DNA from: Halorussus rarus | GTDB taxonomy: Archaea > Halobacteriota > Halobacteria > Halobacteriales > Haladaptataceae | DNA: 64,000 nt | NCBI RefSeq assembly: GCF_003369835.1 | Contig: NZ_QPMJ01000003.1 | Location: 248,001-312,000 of the forward strand | Direction: 5' to 3' | Shown here: positions 11,535 through 22,203 of the stretch, piece by piece | Numbering within the stretch: position 1 is the first letter of the stretch | Layout of the letters: every line of letters begins with the position of its first letter | Translations under genes and position numbers: made by a program | Notes under the pieces: generated by a model | What the model saw: only the letters and a program-made list of their open reading frames with translations | What the model was told of the DNA's origin: nothing | The model's database searches: none

Positions 11535-11978
11535 ATGGCGCCAGGTGTCCGTTCGGACGGAGCGGTGCCGGTGAACGCGTTCCACGTCGGGGACTCGTAC
11601 CTGTTCAAGCACTACTTCGAGGGCGAGGCGGTGTTCGACCGGCTCCGGCGGTACTACGACAACACCCAGTACCGGTTCGCGGTGCCGACCGAGGAGTTCG
11701 ACGGCGTCCGCCGATTTCTGGCCGATCGCGGCTACGCGCTCGACCCCGTGACGTCGCTCGACGACTACGCCGTCGTCGTGCGCAAGTACACGGCCCATCC
11801 GGACGACATCTTCAAGACGTCCGTCCTCCAGCGCAGCCACGGGGACTACAACCTCTTCGTGCTGACCGACGAGAACGCGGTCGCCGAGGCGGTCGCCGAC
11901 GGCGGAACCCGGCTCGCGGACTCGCCGCTCTCCGTGACGCTCGGCTCGCAGATGCGGCTCTCGGCCGCCGAGGGCTGA
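11535..11978 (+). CDS. conserved-looking hypothetical protein
   Basis: A 147-residue soluble protein. Two similar stretches alternate Phe/Tyr-rich helices and strands (YLFKHYFEGEAVFDRLRRYY; YRFAVPTEEFDGVRRFLADRGY). A basic/aromatic middle follows (VVVRKYTAHPDDIFKTSVLQR) and an acidic tail. An AT-rich block at 11465-11515 immediately upstream is a strong promoter candidate. It has no catalytic signature and I do not recognise the family. Confidence 0.75.
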   Translation: MAPGVRSDGAVPVNAFHVGDSYLFKHYFEGEAVFDRLRRYYDNTQYRFAVPTEEFDGVRRFLADRGYALDPVTSLDDYAVVVRKYTAHPDDIFKTSVLQRSHGDYNLFVLTDENAVAEAVADGGTRLADSPLSVTLGSQMRLSAAEG

Positions 11979-12018
11979 CCCCTCTCTGCCGGCTACGCGC
12001 GGAGGTCCATTAGGAATG

Positions 12019-12055
12019 TGCGGGCGTGTCGGATTGGAGTCTGCGGGCGTGTCGG
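12019..12055. repeat. two 14-bp direct repeats 23 bp apart
   Basis: The same 14 bases (TGCGGGCGTGTCGG) occur at 12019-12032 and 12042-12055. They lie in the 181-bp gap between two convergent genes, the hypothetical protein ending at 11978 and uvrB ending at 12160. The spacing is slightly over two helical turns. The role is unknown; a small tandem duplication is the simplest reading. Confidence 0.6.
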
Positions 12056-12159
12056 CCCGCGCGGTTCGCAGACGACGGCTTTGAAGTGGAGACGTTCTCG
12101 AACCGATTCGACCGTTCCGCCCCGGTGGTCGACCGAGGAAACCGGTTGCCGGCCGCCGG

Positions 12160-14220
<2,061 letters not shown>

Positions 14221-14345
14221 TGTGGCGCGAGGTAGGGATTGGAGCTACTTTACCCTCTCGTCGCGGCTTTACCTTCCCCTCGCCCCGTCGGTTCGTCGCG
14301 TCGATAGGTCGCACCCCACTCTCCCATCGACCACCCGCAGGACTA

Positions 14346-14368
14346 AGGTATTACAGTTAGTATTACCT
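14346..14368. promoter_or_regulatory. putative promoter/autoregulatory operator of the VapBC-type module
   Basis: An AGGTA/TACCT inverted repeat encloses two copies of GTATTAC (14348-14354 and 14360-14366) in an AT-rich stretch ending 3 bp before the antitoxin ATG. AbrB/SpoVT-type antitoxins commonly repress their own promoter at such sites. Binding here is inferred, not shown. Confidence 0.5.
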
Positions 14369-14371
14369 GCT

Positions 14372-14632
14372 ATGAGTGAGACGACGCGCGTGACCGAGAA
14401 GGGTCAGGCGACCATTCCGAAGGAACTGCGCGAGAAGTACGACCTCGAACCGGGCGACGAGGTCGTCTGGATGGACACCGATGAGGGAATCGTCGTGAGA
14501 AAGCGGACGCGAACCGCCGGTCGTGGGATGCTGCTTCCCGACGACACTTCCGATGAGAAGCGCGAGGAGGTCGCCGAGGAACTCGGTCAGCGACTCCGCG
14601 ACCGCCGAGATCGCAACTACGAGGAGACCTGA
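14372..14632 (+). CDS. AbrB/SpoVT-domain antitoxin (VapB-type)
   Basis: The 86-residue protein has a swapped-hairpin AbrB DNA-binding domain at residues 4-48, seen as TRVTEKGQATIPKELREKY, LEPGDEVVWMD and GIVVRKR. A charged helical tail (DEKREEVAEELGQRLRDRRDR) probably wraps the toxin. It ends 1 bp before the GTG of the PIN-domain gene, the classic antitoxin-toxin order. GC is slightly below that of the neighbours, as is common for mobile toxin-antitoxin modules. Confidence 0.88.
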   Translation: MSETTRVTEKGQATIPKELREKYDLEPGDEVVWMDTDEGIVVRKRTRTAGRGMLLPDDTSDEKREEVAEELGQRLRDRRDRNYEET

Positions 14633-14633
14633 C

Positions 14634-15041
14634 GTGGCGACCTACACGGCCGACGCGGTCGCACTCCTGGTCTATCTCGTCGATGCGCTCCCGGACTCAG
14701 CCGACCGAGTGTTCGCCGAAGCCGAGGCCGGCGAGACGGTCATCTCGGCGCCCGGTACCGCACTGGCCGAAGTCCTCTATTCGGTTTCGCGCGATAAGGA
14801 CGTTCGGGGCGTCACGCTTACCGGCACGCCCGAGGATGCTCGTCAGGCACTCGTCGCGAACGGTCCCGTCTCGGCGACCCCCCTCGACGATGACGAACTG
14901 ACCGAGTACGCCCAGATTATCGACGGGTTCGGCCTCCACGATGCGTTCGTCGTCGCCAGTCACCGCGCCCGAGCGACGGACGCTGTCATTACCGCGGACG
15001 GTGTCATCGGCGATGCCGGCGTCGAGACTGTTTGGGAGTAA
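14634..15041 (+). CDS. vapC: PIN-domain toxin (VapC-type ribonuclease)
   Basis: The 135-residue protein starts at GTG 14634, one base after the antitoxin stop. PIN-domain acidic positions are visible: Asp near residue 7 (TADAVALLVYLVDALP), Glu in the middle (GTALAEVLYSV), an Asp in FGLHDAFVVASHRA and a final Asp in AVITADGVI. VapC toxins cleave RNA, typically tRNA or rRNA, when not held by their antitoxin. The first acidic residue follows a TA rather than the usual hydrophobic-V/I-D pattern, but the rest of the pattern holds. Confidence 0.85.
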   Translation: MATYTADAVALLVYLVDALPDSADRVFAEAEAGETVISAPGTALAEVLYSVSRDKDVRGVTLTGTPEDARQALVANGPVSATPLDDDELTEYAQIIDGFGLHDAFVVASHRARATDAVITADGVIGDAGVETVWE

Positions 15042-15073
15042 TGTACGTCCTCGAAGAAAAGCCCTCTTGACCG

Positions 15074-15706
15074 CTAGCAGACCGGCTTCGGATTCACGCC
15101 CATTCCTTCTAACGTCTCGGTGTACTCGTCGTAGGCCGCCTGAATCGCACCGCCGGCCGCCTCCAGCGCGGCGTCCCAGTCAGCGTCGTCCTCGCAGACC
15201 GCCGCCAGCAGTTCCTTCCCGCGCTCTATCTGCCCGTCGAGGTCGTCGCCGAGGTCCCGGAACAGCTGGGCGGTCTGCGGATCGGCCTGCCCGGTGAAGA
15301 ACCCGACCATCTGGCCCTTGGACTTCTCGCTGGCGAGCGTCCGGCCGAGGAAGCCGCCGACGCGGGCCGGGTCGTCGCCGAGGTCGCGCAGGTACTCGTG
15401 GATGGCCGGCACCTCGCCCGGCTCGTGGTCGCCGTCGAGCTTGCCGACGACCTTGTCGTAGTGGTCGCGCTCCTGGTCGGCGAAGTCGGCGAACGTCTCG
15501 CGGACGCTCTCGCTGGCGTCATCGTCGTCGGCCCACCCCTGGAACGTCTCGCTGGCGGCGTGCTCGGCGTCCGCCGCCGAGGCGAACACCACCTCGGGGT
15601 CCATCTCGCCCTCTGTCGCGGCGTACAGCGACTTCGAGGAGCCGAGCCGCGAGAGCGCGGTCTCGTTGTCGTCCCGGACGGCGTCGAGGAACTCGTCGGC
15701 GTTCAT
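15074..15706 (-). CDS. ferritin-like / rubrerythrin-type protein
   Basis: The 210-residue, mostly helical acidic protein starts at ATG 15706 (MNADEFLDAV). Two helix motifs fit a ferritin-like four-helix bundle: SAADAEHAASETF (ExxH-like) and FADQERDHYDKVV. A single cysteine is the C-terminal residue, and there is no rubredoxin zinc/iron domain. Related proteins are di-iron carriers in oxidative-stress defence. Iron binding is likely but not every ligand is certain. The gene is convergent with the toxin gene. Confidence 0.72.
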   Translation of the reverse strand: MNADEFLDAVRDDNETALSRLGSSKSLYAATEGEMDPEVVFASAADAEHAASETFQGWADDDDASESVRETFADFADQERDHYDKVVGKLDGDHEPGEVPAIHEYLRDLGDDPARVGGFLGRTLASEKSKGQMVGFFTGQADPQTAQLFRDLGDDLDGQIERGKELLAAVCEDDADWDAALEAAGGAIQAAYDEYTETLEGMGVNPKPVC

Positions 15707-15820
15707 GCGGGAGGGTACGAAAGGAAGGCGCTTGTAAGTAGCGACGGCGGCGAGAAAACGACGGGGCTTGTGCCGACGGAATCGCATCCCATATCGTTGC
15801 GAAGGCTGCTTCGAAAGCCC

Positions 15821-15917
15821 CCGCCCGCTCGCGGTCGCTCGGCGACATATCCTCCGCTCACTCCGTTCGCTCCGGATAGGGGTCGCCGAGACGACTGAAG
15901 TGAACGCGAGCGGGCGG
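15821..15917. repeat. nested palindromic intergenic element
   Basis: A perfect 13-bp inverted repeat (15821-15833 with 15905-15917, CCGCCCGCTCGCG) encloses a second perfect 9-bp one (15838-15846 CTCGGCGAC with 15882-15890) and an ATCC/GGAT pair. Together they could extrude as a long stem over almost 100 bp. It occupies the 381-bp gap between the ferritin-like gene and the rhodanese, which holds no convincing ORF. It could be a structured RNA, a palindromic repeat unit or a transcription barrier. Confidence 0.6.
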
Positions 15918-16087
15918 CCCCTTTCAGTCCCCCCCGTCAGCTGATTCACCGAGCGCTTCCGGTGGACAGTCACGCAGTCTCCGGTTTTTTCGTCATTGAG
16001 CGCTACCACCGACTGGCGGCTGTTGGCGCAGAAAATGGGAAGACGACTCTCGTCTCGCAACCGGTCAGAAAAGATTATTATACCGGA

Positions 16088-16954
16088 TCAGTCGCTGCTG
16101 CCGGTCTCGATGGGCGCGTCGACGAGGTTCCCCCACTCGGTCCACGAGCCGTCGTAGTTGACGGTGTCGTCGTAGCCCAGCAGCTCGTGGAGCGCGAACC
16201 AGGCGACCGACGAGCGCTCGCCGATGCGGCAGTACGCGACCGTGGTGCCCTCGCCGTCGATGTCCTCCTCGGCGTAGAGCTCTTCGAGCTCGTCGCGGGT
16301 CTTGAACGTGCCGTCCTCGTTCGTGACCGCGGCCCACGAGATGTTCTTCGCGCCGGGGATGTGGCCGCCGCGCTGGGCGGTCTCCTGGAGGCCCGGCGGC
16401 GCCAGCACCTCGCCGCTGTACTCCTCGGGCGACCGGACGTCCACGAGCGGAACGCCGCGGTCGATGGCCTTCTCTACGTCGTCGCGGTACGCGCGGATGG
16501 ACTCGCGCGGGCCGCCCGCGTCGTAGCTCTGCTCGGAGAACTCCGGCACCTCGTCGGTGGTCGGGTAGTCGTTCTCGAGCCAGTACTCGCGGCCGCCGTC
16601 GAGCAGGCGCACGTCGTCGTGGCCGTAGTACTTGAACTGCCAGTAGGCGTAGGCCGCGAACCAGTTGGAGTTGTCGCCGTAGAGGACGACCGTCGAGTCC
16701 TCGGTGATGCCGTGGCTGCCAAGCAGGTCCTCGAAGTCGTCCTTCTCGAGGATGTCGCGCTGGGTCTGGTCCTGGAGCTGGGTCTCCCAGTTGAAGCCGA
16801 TGGCGCCGGGCGCGTGGGCCTCCTCGTAGGCCTCGGTGTCCACGTCGACCTCCACGAGCCGGTACTCGGGGTCGTCGCTCTGGAACTCGTCGAGGTGATT
16901 CTCCGCCCAGTCGGCGGAGACGAGGACGTCGTTCGCGTACTCTGTGTCGCTCAT
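16088..16954 (-). CDS. two-domain sulfurtransferase (rhodanese/TST)
   Basis: The 288-residue tandem rhodanese starts at ATG 16954 (MSDTEYANDVLVSADW); another ATG four codons upstream is less likely. The N-terminal inactive domain carries LVEVDVDTEAYEEAHAPGAI. The C-terminal domain has the active-site loop VAYCRIGERSS, whose cysteine takes the persulfide. Such enzymes transfer sulfane sulfur from thiosulfate or 3-mercaptopyruvate to cyanide or thiols. It is divergent from a second rhodanese at 17211 with about 256 bp between them. The two are related but not closely. Confidence 0.93.
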   Translation of the reverse strand: MSDTEYANDVLVSADWAENHLDEFQSDDPEYRLVEVDVDTEAYEEAHAPGAIGFNWETQLQDQTQRDILEKDDFEDLLGSHGITEDSTVVLYGDNSNWFAAYAYWQFKYYGHDDVRLLDGGREYWLENDYPTTDEVPEFSEQSYDAGGPRESIRAYRDDVEKAIDRGVPLVDVRSPEEYSGEVLAPPGLQETAQRGGHIPGAKNISWAAVTNEDGTFKTRDELEELYAEEDIDGEGTTVAYCRIGERSSVAWFALHELLGYDDTVNYDGSWTEWGNLVDAPIETGSSD

Positions 16955-17210
16955 AACCACTTCCATCTACACGGCCTCTCGTTATATCCTCTTTACTTAC
17001 GGTAGGTAACGCCTCCTGTCGGCCGTCCCGGAAATTGTTGCCCCTTCCCCGTCGGCCCGCGAGAAGTATCCTCGAACTGATACGGGCGGCCCGCGGCCGG
17101 CTCCCGACCGCTCTTCCGGAATCAGGCAGTTCTTTCCGGTAGCTGTGAGACCGGGCGAGTAGTCGCCCGAACCAGGGGCCATTTAGCCCCGGCGCGCCTA
17201 CCCGCCCGAC

Positions 17211-17993
17211 ATGAACCAGGACGTCGTGGTCGGCGCCGACTGGCTCGCCGACCGCCTCGACGAGGTGCGAGTCGTCGACGTGCGCGAGGCGTGGGAGTAC
17301 GACGGCATCGGCCACGTCCCGGGCGCGGTCAACATCCCGTTCGACAAGTTTCGGAGCGGCGACGACGAGGACGCGGGGATGCTGCCGGGCGCCGAGGCGT
17401 GGGCCGAGCTGCTCGGCGAGGCCGGCATCGCGGCCGACGACACCGTGGTCGCCTACGACGACACCCACGGGGTGTTCGCCGCCCGCTTCCTCGTGACCGC
17501 GGAGCTGTACGGCCACGAGGACCTCCACCTGCTCGACGGCGACTACAGCTCGTGGATGCGCGAGCACGAGACGAGCAGCGCGACGCCCGACGTCGAGCCG
17601 ACGACCTACCGGATCAGCGAGCCGACCGACTCGCCGCTGGTCGACCGCGAGGATGTCGAGGCCGCGCTCGACGACCCGGACGCCGTCGTCGTCGACACCC
17701 GCGACGACTGGGAGTACGTGGAGGGCCACCTCCCCGGCGCAGTCAACCTCGACTGGCGCGAACTCGTCGACGAGGAGACCCGGGGGCTGAAGCCCCGGGA
17801 CGACATCGAGGCCGTCCTTGCTGACCACGGTATCACTCCCGACCGGCGCGTGGTCCTCTACTGCAACACGGCCCGGCGCATCAGCCACACCTACGTCGTG
17901 CTCTCGTCGCTGGGCTACGAGGACGTCGGGTTCTACGAGGGGAGCCTGACCGAGTGGGAGGCGGTCGGCGGCCCCATCGAGACCGGGTCGTGA
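17211..17993 (+). CDS. two-domain sulfurtransferase (rhodanese/TST)
   Basis: The 260-residue protein has two rhodanese folds. The first contains VRVVDVREAWEYDGIGHVPGAVNIPFD, with a YDDTHG loop lacking cysteine. The second contains VVDTRDDWEYVEGHLPGAVNLDW and the active loop VLYCNTARRISH with the catalytic cysteine. Its predicted activity is thiosulfate or mercaptopyruvate sulfurtransferase. Its active loop (CNTARR) differs from the CRIGERS of the divergent paralogue, which suggests different acceptors. Confidence 0.92.
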   Translation: MNQDVVVGADWLADRLDEVRVVDVREAWEYDGIGHVPGAVNIPFDKFRSGDDEDAGMLPGAEAWAELLGEAGIAADDTVVAYDDTHGVFAARFLVTAELYGHEDLHLLDGDYSSWMREHETSSATPDVEPTTYRISEPTDSPLVDREDVEAALDDPDAVVVDTRDDWEYVEGHLPGAVNLDWRELVDEETRGLKPRDDIEAVLADHGITPDRRVVLYCNTARRISHTYVVLSSLGYEDVGFYEGSLTEWEAVGGPIETGS

Positions 17994-18073
17994 GGCGGCG
18001 GCCGGACGCGCGTTCTCGGTCAGTTCGGAACCGACCACGGTCGCTCCGACCCGCCCGTCGACACGGAGGGGGT

Positions 18074-19075
18074 CTACGCCCGGCTGCGGTCGTACCCGTT
18101 GACCTCGGCCGCGAGCAGTTCGGTCGCCTCCGCGAGCAGCGCGACGACCAGCGGCCCCGCGATGAAGCCGATGGGGCCCAGGCTGAGCAGCCCGCCGGTG
18201 AAGCCGATGAAGTAGAGGCTCCCCGGCAGGTGGGCGGTCTCGCGGGCCAGCCGCGTCCGGATGACCGCGTCGGGAAGCCAGCCGATGATGACGCCCCCGA
18301 GCACCAGCACCAGCGCCGCCGCGACCACCTGGTCGGCGGTCAGTCGGTAGGCCGCCAGCAGCGCGACCAGGAACGAGGGGCCGACGATGGGCAGGAACTG
18401 GAGGAACCCCGCGACCAGCGCGAGCGTGACGACGAACGGGTAATCGAGCACGTAGAACACGGGGAGCGCGACCAGGAAGGTGGCCGCGGCCGTGGCGGCC
18501 TGCAGGACGTAGATTGCGAACAGCGTCTCGCGCGTGCGCTCGTGGAAGGCGGCCGCCACGTCGCGGTACGCCGGCGGAATCGGGGCGAGCAGGGCGCGGC
18601 GGGCTTCGCCGCGCCGGATGAGCAGCGCGAACACCAGCAGCACGAACAGCGTCGCCTTGATGGCGAGCACCGGCGCGACCCGGGCGAACTGGAACGCCAG
18701 GACGCCGAGGTACTCCCGGGCGGGTTCGGTCACGGCGCCGGCATCGACGGTGTAGACCGTACCCAGCAACTCCACGCTGACGCTCTCGGGGAGGTCGAGG
18801 AGGAAGTCGACCAGCGCGGCCCGCCGCCTGTAGACGAGGAAGCCGAACGACGCGAAGAACAGGAGCAGTCCCACGAACGCCACGGTCGTCGCGGCGACGC
18901 TGGCCCACCACGGGTGGACCCCGCGCCGGACGAACCGCTCGTGGAGCGGCACGAGCACGTAGGCCACCGTGACCGCGAAGAACACCGTTCCGAGCACGTC
19001 GAACAGCACCGCGGCCGCGAGCAGCCCCAGCAGTCCCAGCACCCCCGCCAGCACCCACTGTCGTCTCGCGGACAT
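18074..19075 (-). CDS. AI-2E family (PerM/UPF0118) transporter
   Basis: The 333-residue membrane protein starts at ATG 19075 (MSARRQWVLAG) and has about eight hydrophobic segments. Family features are the N-terminal pair of helices, a large loop after the third helix, and GFLQFLPIVGPSFLVALLAAY and GGVIIGWLPDAVIRTRL in the second half. The GPIGFIAGPLVVALLAEATEL C-terminus is also typical. Members export autoinducer-2, ions or other small solutes; the substrate here is unknown. It is divergent from the thiamine-type ABC operon. Confidence 0.9.
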   Translation of the reverse strand: MSARRQWVLAGVLGLLGLLAAAVLFDVLGTVFFAVTVAYVLVPLHERFVRRGVHPWWASVAATTVAFVGLLLFFASFGFLVYRRRAALVDFLLDLPESVSVELLGTVYTVDAGAVTEPAREYLGVLAFQFARVAPVLAIKATLFVLLVFALLIRRGEARRALLAPIPPAYRDVAAAFHERTRETLFAIYVLQAATAAATFLVALPVFYVLDYPFVVTLALVAGFLQFLPIVGPSFLVALLAAYRLTADQVVAAALVLVLGGVIIGWLPDAVIRTRLARETAHLPGSLYFIGFTGGLLSLGPIGFIAGPLVVALLAEATELLAAEVNGYDRSRA

Positions 19076-19217
19076 AGCCGCCACATCGGACCCCCGGACG
19101 AAAACGTTTCGGCTCCGCCCGGCCGACGCCGATCTCGGTCGCGTCGGGGTCTCGACGTCCCCGCCACCCGGCGCCAGATGACGCCAGTTAAGTATCACCG
19201 ACTGTAACCACCGGGTA

Positions 19218-20369
19218 ATGAGACGACGAACCGTACTGAAACACGGCGCGACCGCGACGCTCGTCGGACTCGCCGGCTGCACGGGCGCCGGCGACGGCGG
19301 GCAGGAGACGACCACCACCGAGTCGACGACGACCGAGTCAACGACGACCGGGGAGACCACCGCCGAGACCACGACCCGGGCGGGGCTCAGCGGCACTCTC
19401 CGGGTCGCGACGTACGGTTCGTTCGTGGACGCACCGAGTTCGTCGCCCGGGCCGTGGCTCAAGGAGGAGTTCGAGAAGCGCCACCCCGACGTCACCCTCG
19501 AGTGGCAGACGCCCGAGAACGAGGTCAACTACTTCATCCAGCGGGCCGCCCAGGGCGTGGACATCGAGGCCGACGTGTACGTCGGGCTCAACGTCGACCA
19601 CCTCATCCGGATCGACGAGCAACTGGGCGAGACCCGACTGTTCGAGCCGACGGCCGACGCGCTCTCTCATTACGGCCACGTGAAGGAGGGGCTGAAGTTC
19701 GACCCCCAGAACCGCGCGATTCCCTACGATACGGGCTACATCAGTCTGGTCTACGACGAGAGCGCGTTCGAGGCGCCCCCGACGACCTTCCAGGACCTGC
19801 TGAAGGACCGGTACCAGGGCGACCTCATCGTCCAGAACGCCAAGACCGCCGCCACCGGCCGGGCGTTCCTGCTGTGGACCGTCAACACCGTCGGCGAGGA
19901 CAAGTACCTCGACTACTGGTCGAAGCTCAAGGACAACGGCGTCAAGATACTCGGCTCGTGGGACGACGCCTACACGGCCTACGGGAACGGCGAGGCCCCG
20001 ATGGTGGTCTCGTACTCGACCGACCAGGTGTACGCCCACCGCCAGGACCAGGACCTGACTCGGCACCAGGTCGGGTTCCTCAACAACCAGGGGTACGCCA
20101 ACCCCGAGGGGATGGCGAAGTTCGCGAGCACCGACCAGCCCGAACTCGCCGAGGCGTTCATGGACTTCATGCTGAGCAAGCAAGCCCAGAAGCAGATCGC
20201 CCAGCTCAACGTCCAGTTCCCCGCGACCGACTGGGCGCCGCTCGGCGAGGAGTTCCAAAAGTACGCCAAGGAGCCCGAGGAGCCGGTCACGTTCACCTAC
20301 GAGGAGCTCCAGGGCAACCTCGACGACTGGGTCGACTCGTGGGCGCGCCAGATCGCCGGCGGCAGGTAG
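19218..20369 (+). CDS. thiB: thiamine-type ABC transporter substrate-binding lipoprotein
   Basis: The 383-residue exported protein has a signal sequence with an RR near the start and a lipobox LAGC at about residues 18-21, followed by a Thr/Glu-rich linker to about 54. The mature domain follows the ThiB/TbpA pattern: LRVATYGSFVD, then PYDTGYISLVYDES, QNAKTAATGRAFLLWTV, WDDAYTAYGNGEAPMVVSYSTD and a C-terminal QFPATDW. It would bind thiamine or a phosphate ester outside the cell and deliver it to the downstream permease. A TTAAGTATC box 30 bp upstream is a likely promoter. No TPP riboswitch is evident. Confidence 0.85.
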   Translation: MRRRTVLKHGATATLVGLAGCTGAGDGGQETTTTESTTTESTTTGETTAETTTRAGLSGTLRVATYGSFVDAPSSSPGPWLKEEFEKRHPDVTLEWQTPENEVNYFIQRAAQGVDIEADVYVGLNVDHLIRIDEQLGETRLFEPTADALSHYGHVKEGLKFDPQNRAIPYDTGYISLVYDESAFEAPPTTFQDLLKDRYQGDLIVQNAKTAATGRAFLLWTVNTVGEDKYLDYWSKLKDNGVKILGSWDDAYTAYGNGEAPMVVSYSTDQVYAHRQDQDLTRHQVGFLNNQGYANPEGMAKFASTDQPELAEAFMDFMLSKQAQKQIAQLNVQFPATDWAPLGEEFQKYAKEPEEPVTFTYEELQGNLDDWVDSWARQIAGGR

Positions 20370-20370
20370 C

Positions 20371-22203
20371 GTGACCCGAGACGGGGCGGGCGGCGACGCG
20401 ACCTCGCGCGGGGACGCGCAAGCGCGGCGCGCCCCGGGTCAGCGCGTGCCGACCCGGTGGCTCGAACGGCACGCGCTCGCGGTCCTCGGAGCCGCGACTG
20501 CGGCCGTCCTGCTCGTCGTCTTCTACTACCCCGTACTCACGGTGTTCGCCGACGCGGTCCGGGTCGGCGGCGCGTGGACCCTCGACGTCGTCGCCGACGT
20601 GCTGACCGACCCGTTCTACTTCGGCGCGCTCGCCCCCGTCTTCGCCGGGGAGTTCGGGCAGGTCGGGGCGGTCGCCGCCGAGTCGCCGCTCGGCCTCGTC
20701 GGGTTCACCGCCTACCAGGCGCTGCTCTCGACGGTCGCCAGCGTCGCGCTCGGCCTGCCGGGGGCCTACGTCCTCTCGCGCTACGAGTTCCCGGGCCGCC
20801 GGACGCTCCGGTCGCTGACCATCCTCCCGTTCGTGCTCCCCTCCATCATGGTCGCCATCGGCTTCGTCGCGTTCTTCGGGACGAACGGCCCGCTGAACGA
20901 CCTGCTGGCCGCGCTCGGCCTCGGTCCCGTCAATCTCCTGTTCACGCTCGAAGCCATCGTCGTCGCCCACGCCTTCTACAACGCGCCGCTCGTGGCCCGC
21001 GTGACGACGGCGGCCTGGGAGAGCGTCGACGCCCGGATGGTCGAGACCGCCCGGTCGCTCGGCGCCGACCCCTGGCGAGCCTTCCGGGACGTGCTGGCGC
21101 CCCAACTCCTCCCCGCGATTCTGACCGGCGCGCTGCTCACGTTCATCTTCACGTTCATGTCGTTCCCCATCGTGCTCGCGCTGGGCGGGTTCGAGCTCGC
21201 GACCGTCGAGGTGTGGGTCTACTCGCTGGTCCAGGAGCTCGACTACGCCGAGGCCGCCACGCTCGCCGTCGTCGAGACGGTCCTCTCGCTCGCGCTGACC
21301 TACGCCTACCTCCGGTTCGAGGCCCGCCAGTCGGGCGGCGGCCGGGCCGCGAACCCGCCGGCGCGCAAGCGATTGCTCCCGGCCGACCCCTCGCCGGGCG
21401 CGGCGCTCGAACGCCTCGGCGTGCTCGCCTACGCGCTGGTCGTCGCCGTGGTGTTCGCCGGGCCCGTCCTGACCATGGTCGTCGAGAGCCTGACCGGGCC
21501 GAACGGGTTCACGCTCCAGTACTACCGGTTCCTCGTCGAGCGACAGGTCGAGGGCGCCTCCTTCCAGACGAAGCCGGGGGTCGCGGTCCGCAACTCGCTC
21601 TTGTTCGGCGTCGCCACCCTCCTCGCGGCGCTCCCGATGGGCGTGACGGTCTCCGTCCTCACGGCCCGTGGCGGCCGGTGGGCCCGACTCGCCGACGTCG
21701 CGGCGATGGCCCCGTTCGCGGTCAGCGGCGTCGTCGTCGGCCTCGGGATGCTCCGGGGCCTGGTCTTCGGCGTCGACCTGTTCGGCCACCGGCTCCAGAT
21801 AACGGGCCCCGTCGCCATCGTCGCGGCCCACGCGGTCGCGGCCTACCCCTTCGTCGTCCGGAACGTCGCGCCGCTGCTCGGCGGCGTCGACCGCTCGGTG
21901 GTGGAGTCGGCCCGGGCGCTCGGCGCGACCCGGGTCCGGGCGCTGCTCGACGTGGAGCTCCCGCTGGTGGCGTCGGGGGTCGCCGCGGGCGCCGCGTTCG
22001 CGTTCGCCATCAGCATCGGCGAGTTCGATTCGACGGTGATTTTGGCCACCGGGAGCTCGAGCTACACGATGCCGGTCGCCGTCGAGCGCTACATCGGCAA
22101 CCGCACGCTCGGGCCCGCCACCGCGATGGGGACGGTGCTGCTGGCGGTCACGAGCCTCAGCTTCGTGGTGGTGGACCGGTTAGGGGGTCGATGGGAAGCG
22201 TGA
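20371..22203 (+). CDS. thiP: thiamine-type ABC transporter permease (fused two-domain)
   Basis: The 610-residue permease starts at a GTG one base after the thiB stop. It has about twelve hydrophobic segments in two homologous halves, each with an EAA loop: ESVDARMVETARSLGADPWRAF near residue 217 and DRSVVESARALGATRVRALLD near 507. This single-chain, two-half form is typical of ThiP and of Fe3+ permeases. Its position between a ThiB-like binding protein and an ATPase favours thiamine. The stop overlaps the ATPase start by 13 bp. Confidence 0.87.
   Translation: MTRDGAGGDATSRGDAQARRAPGQRVPTRWLERHALAVLGAATAAVLLVVFYYPVLTVFADAVRVGGAWTLDVVADVLTDPFYFGALAPVFAGEFGQVGAVAAESPLGLVGFTAYQALLSTVASVALGLPGAYVLSRYEFPGRRTLRSLTILPFVLPSIMVAIGFVAFFGTNGPLNDLLAALGLGPVNLLFTLEAIVVAHAFYNAPLVARVTTAAWESVDARMVETARSLGADPWRAFRDVLAPQLLPAILTGALLTFIFTFMSFPIVLALGGFELATVEVWVYSLVQELDYAEAATLAVVETVLSLALTYAYLRFEARQSGGGRAANPPARKRLLPADPSPGAALERLGVLAYALVVAVVFAGPVLTMVVESLTGPNGFTLQYYRFLVERQVEGASFQTKPGVAVRNSLLFGVATLLAALPMGVTVSVLTARGGRWARLADVAAMAPFAVSGVVVGLGMLRGLVFGVDLFGHRLQITGPVAIVAAHAVAAYPFVVRNVAPLLGGVDRSVVESARALGATRVRALLDVELPLVASGVAAGAAFAFAISIGEFDSTVILATGSSSYTMPVAVERYIGNRTLGPATAMGTVLLAVTSLSFVVVDRLGGRWEA

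Noticed and set aside
16065-19058. Minus-strand frame of nearly 1000 codons over the rhodanese and AI-2E genes
   Set aside because: Spans several real genes in different frames and strands; composition is that of a shadow frame.
19076-19217. TPP riboswitch before thiB
   Set aside because: Only 142 bp and no recognisable thi-box sequence; the gene appears to have a short or absent leader.
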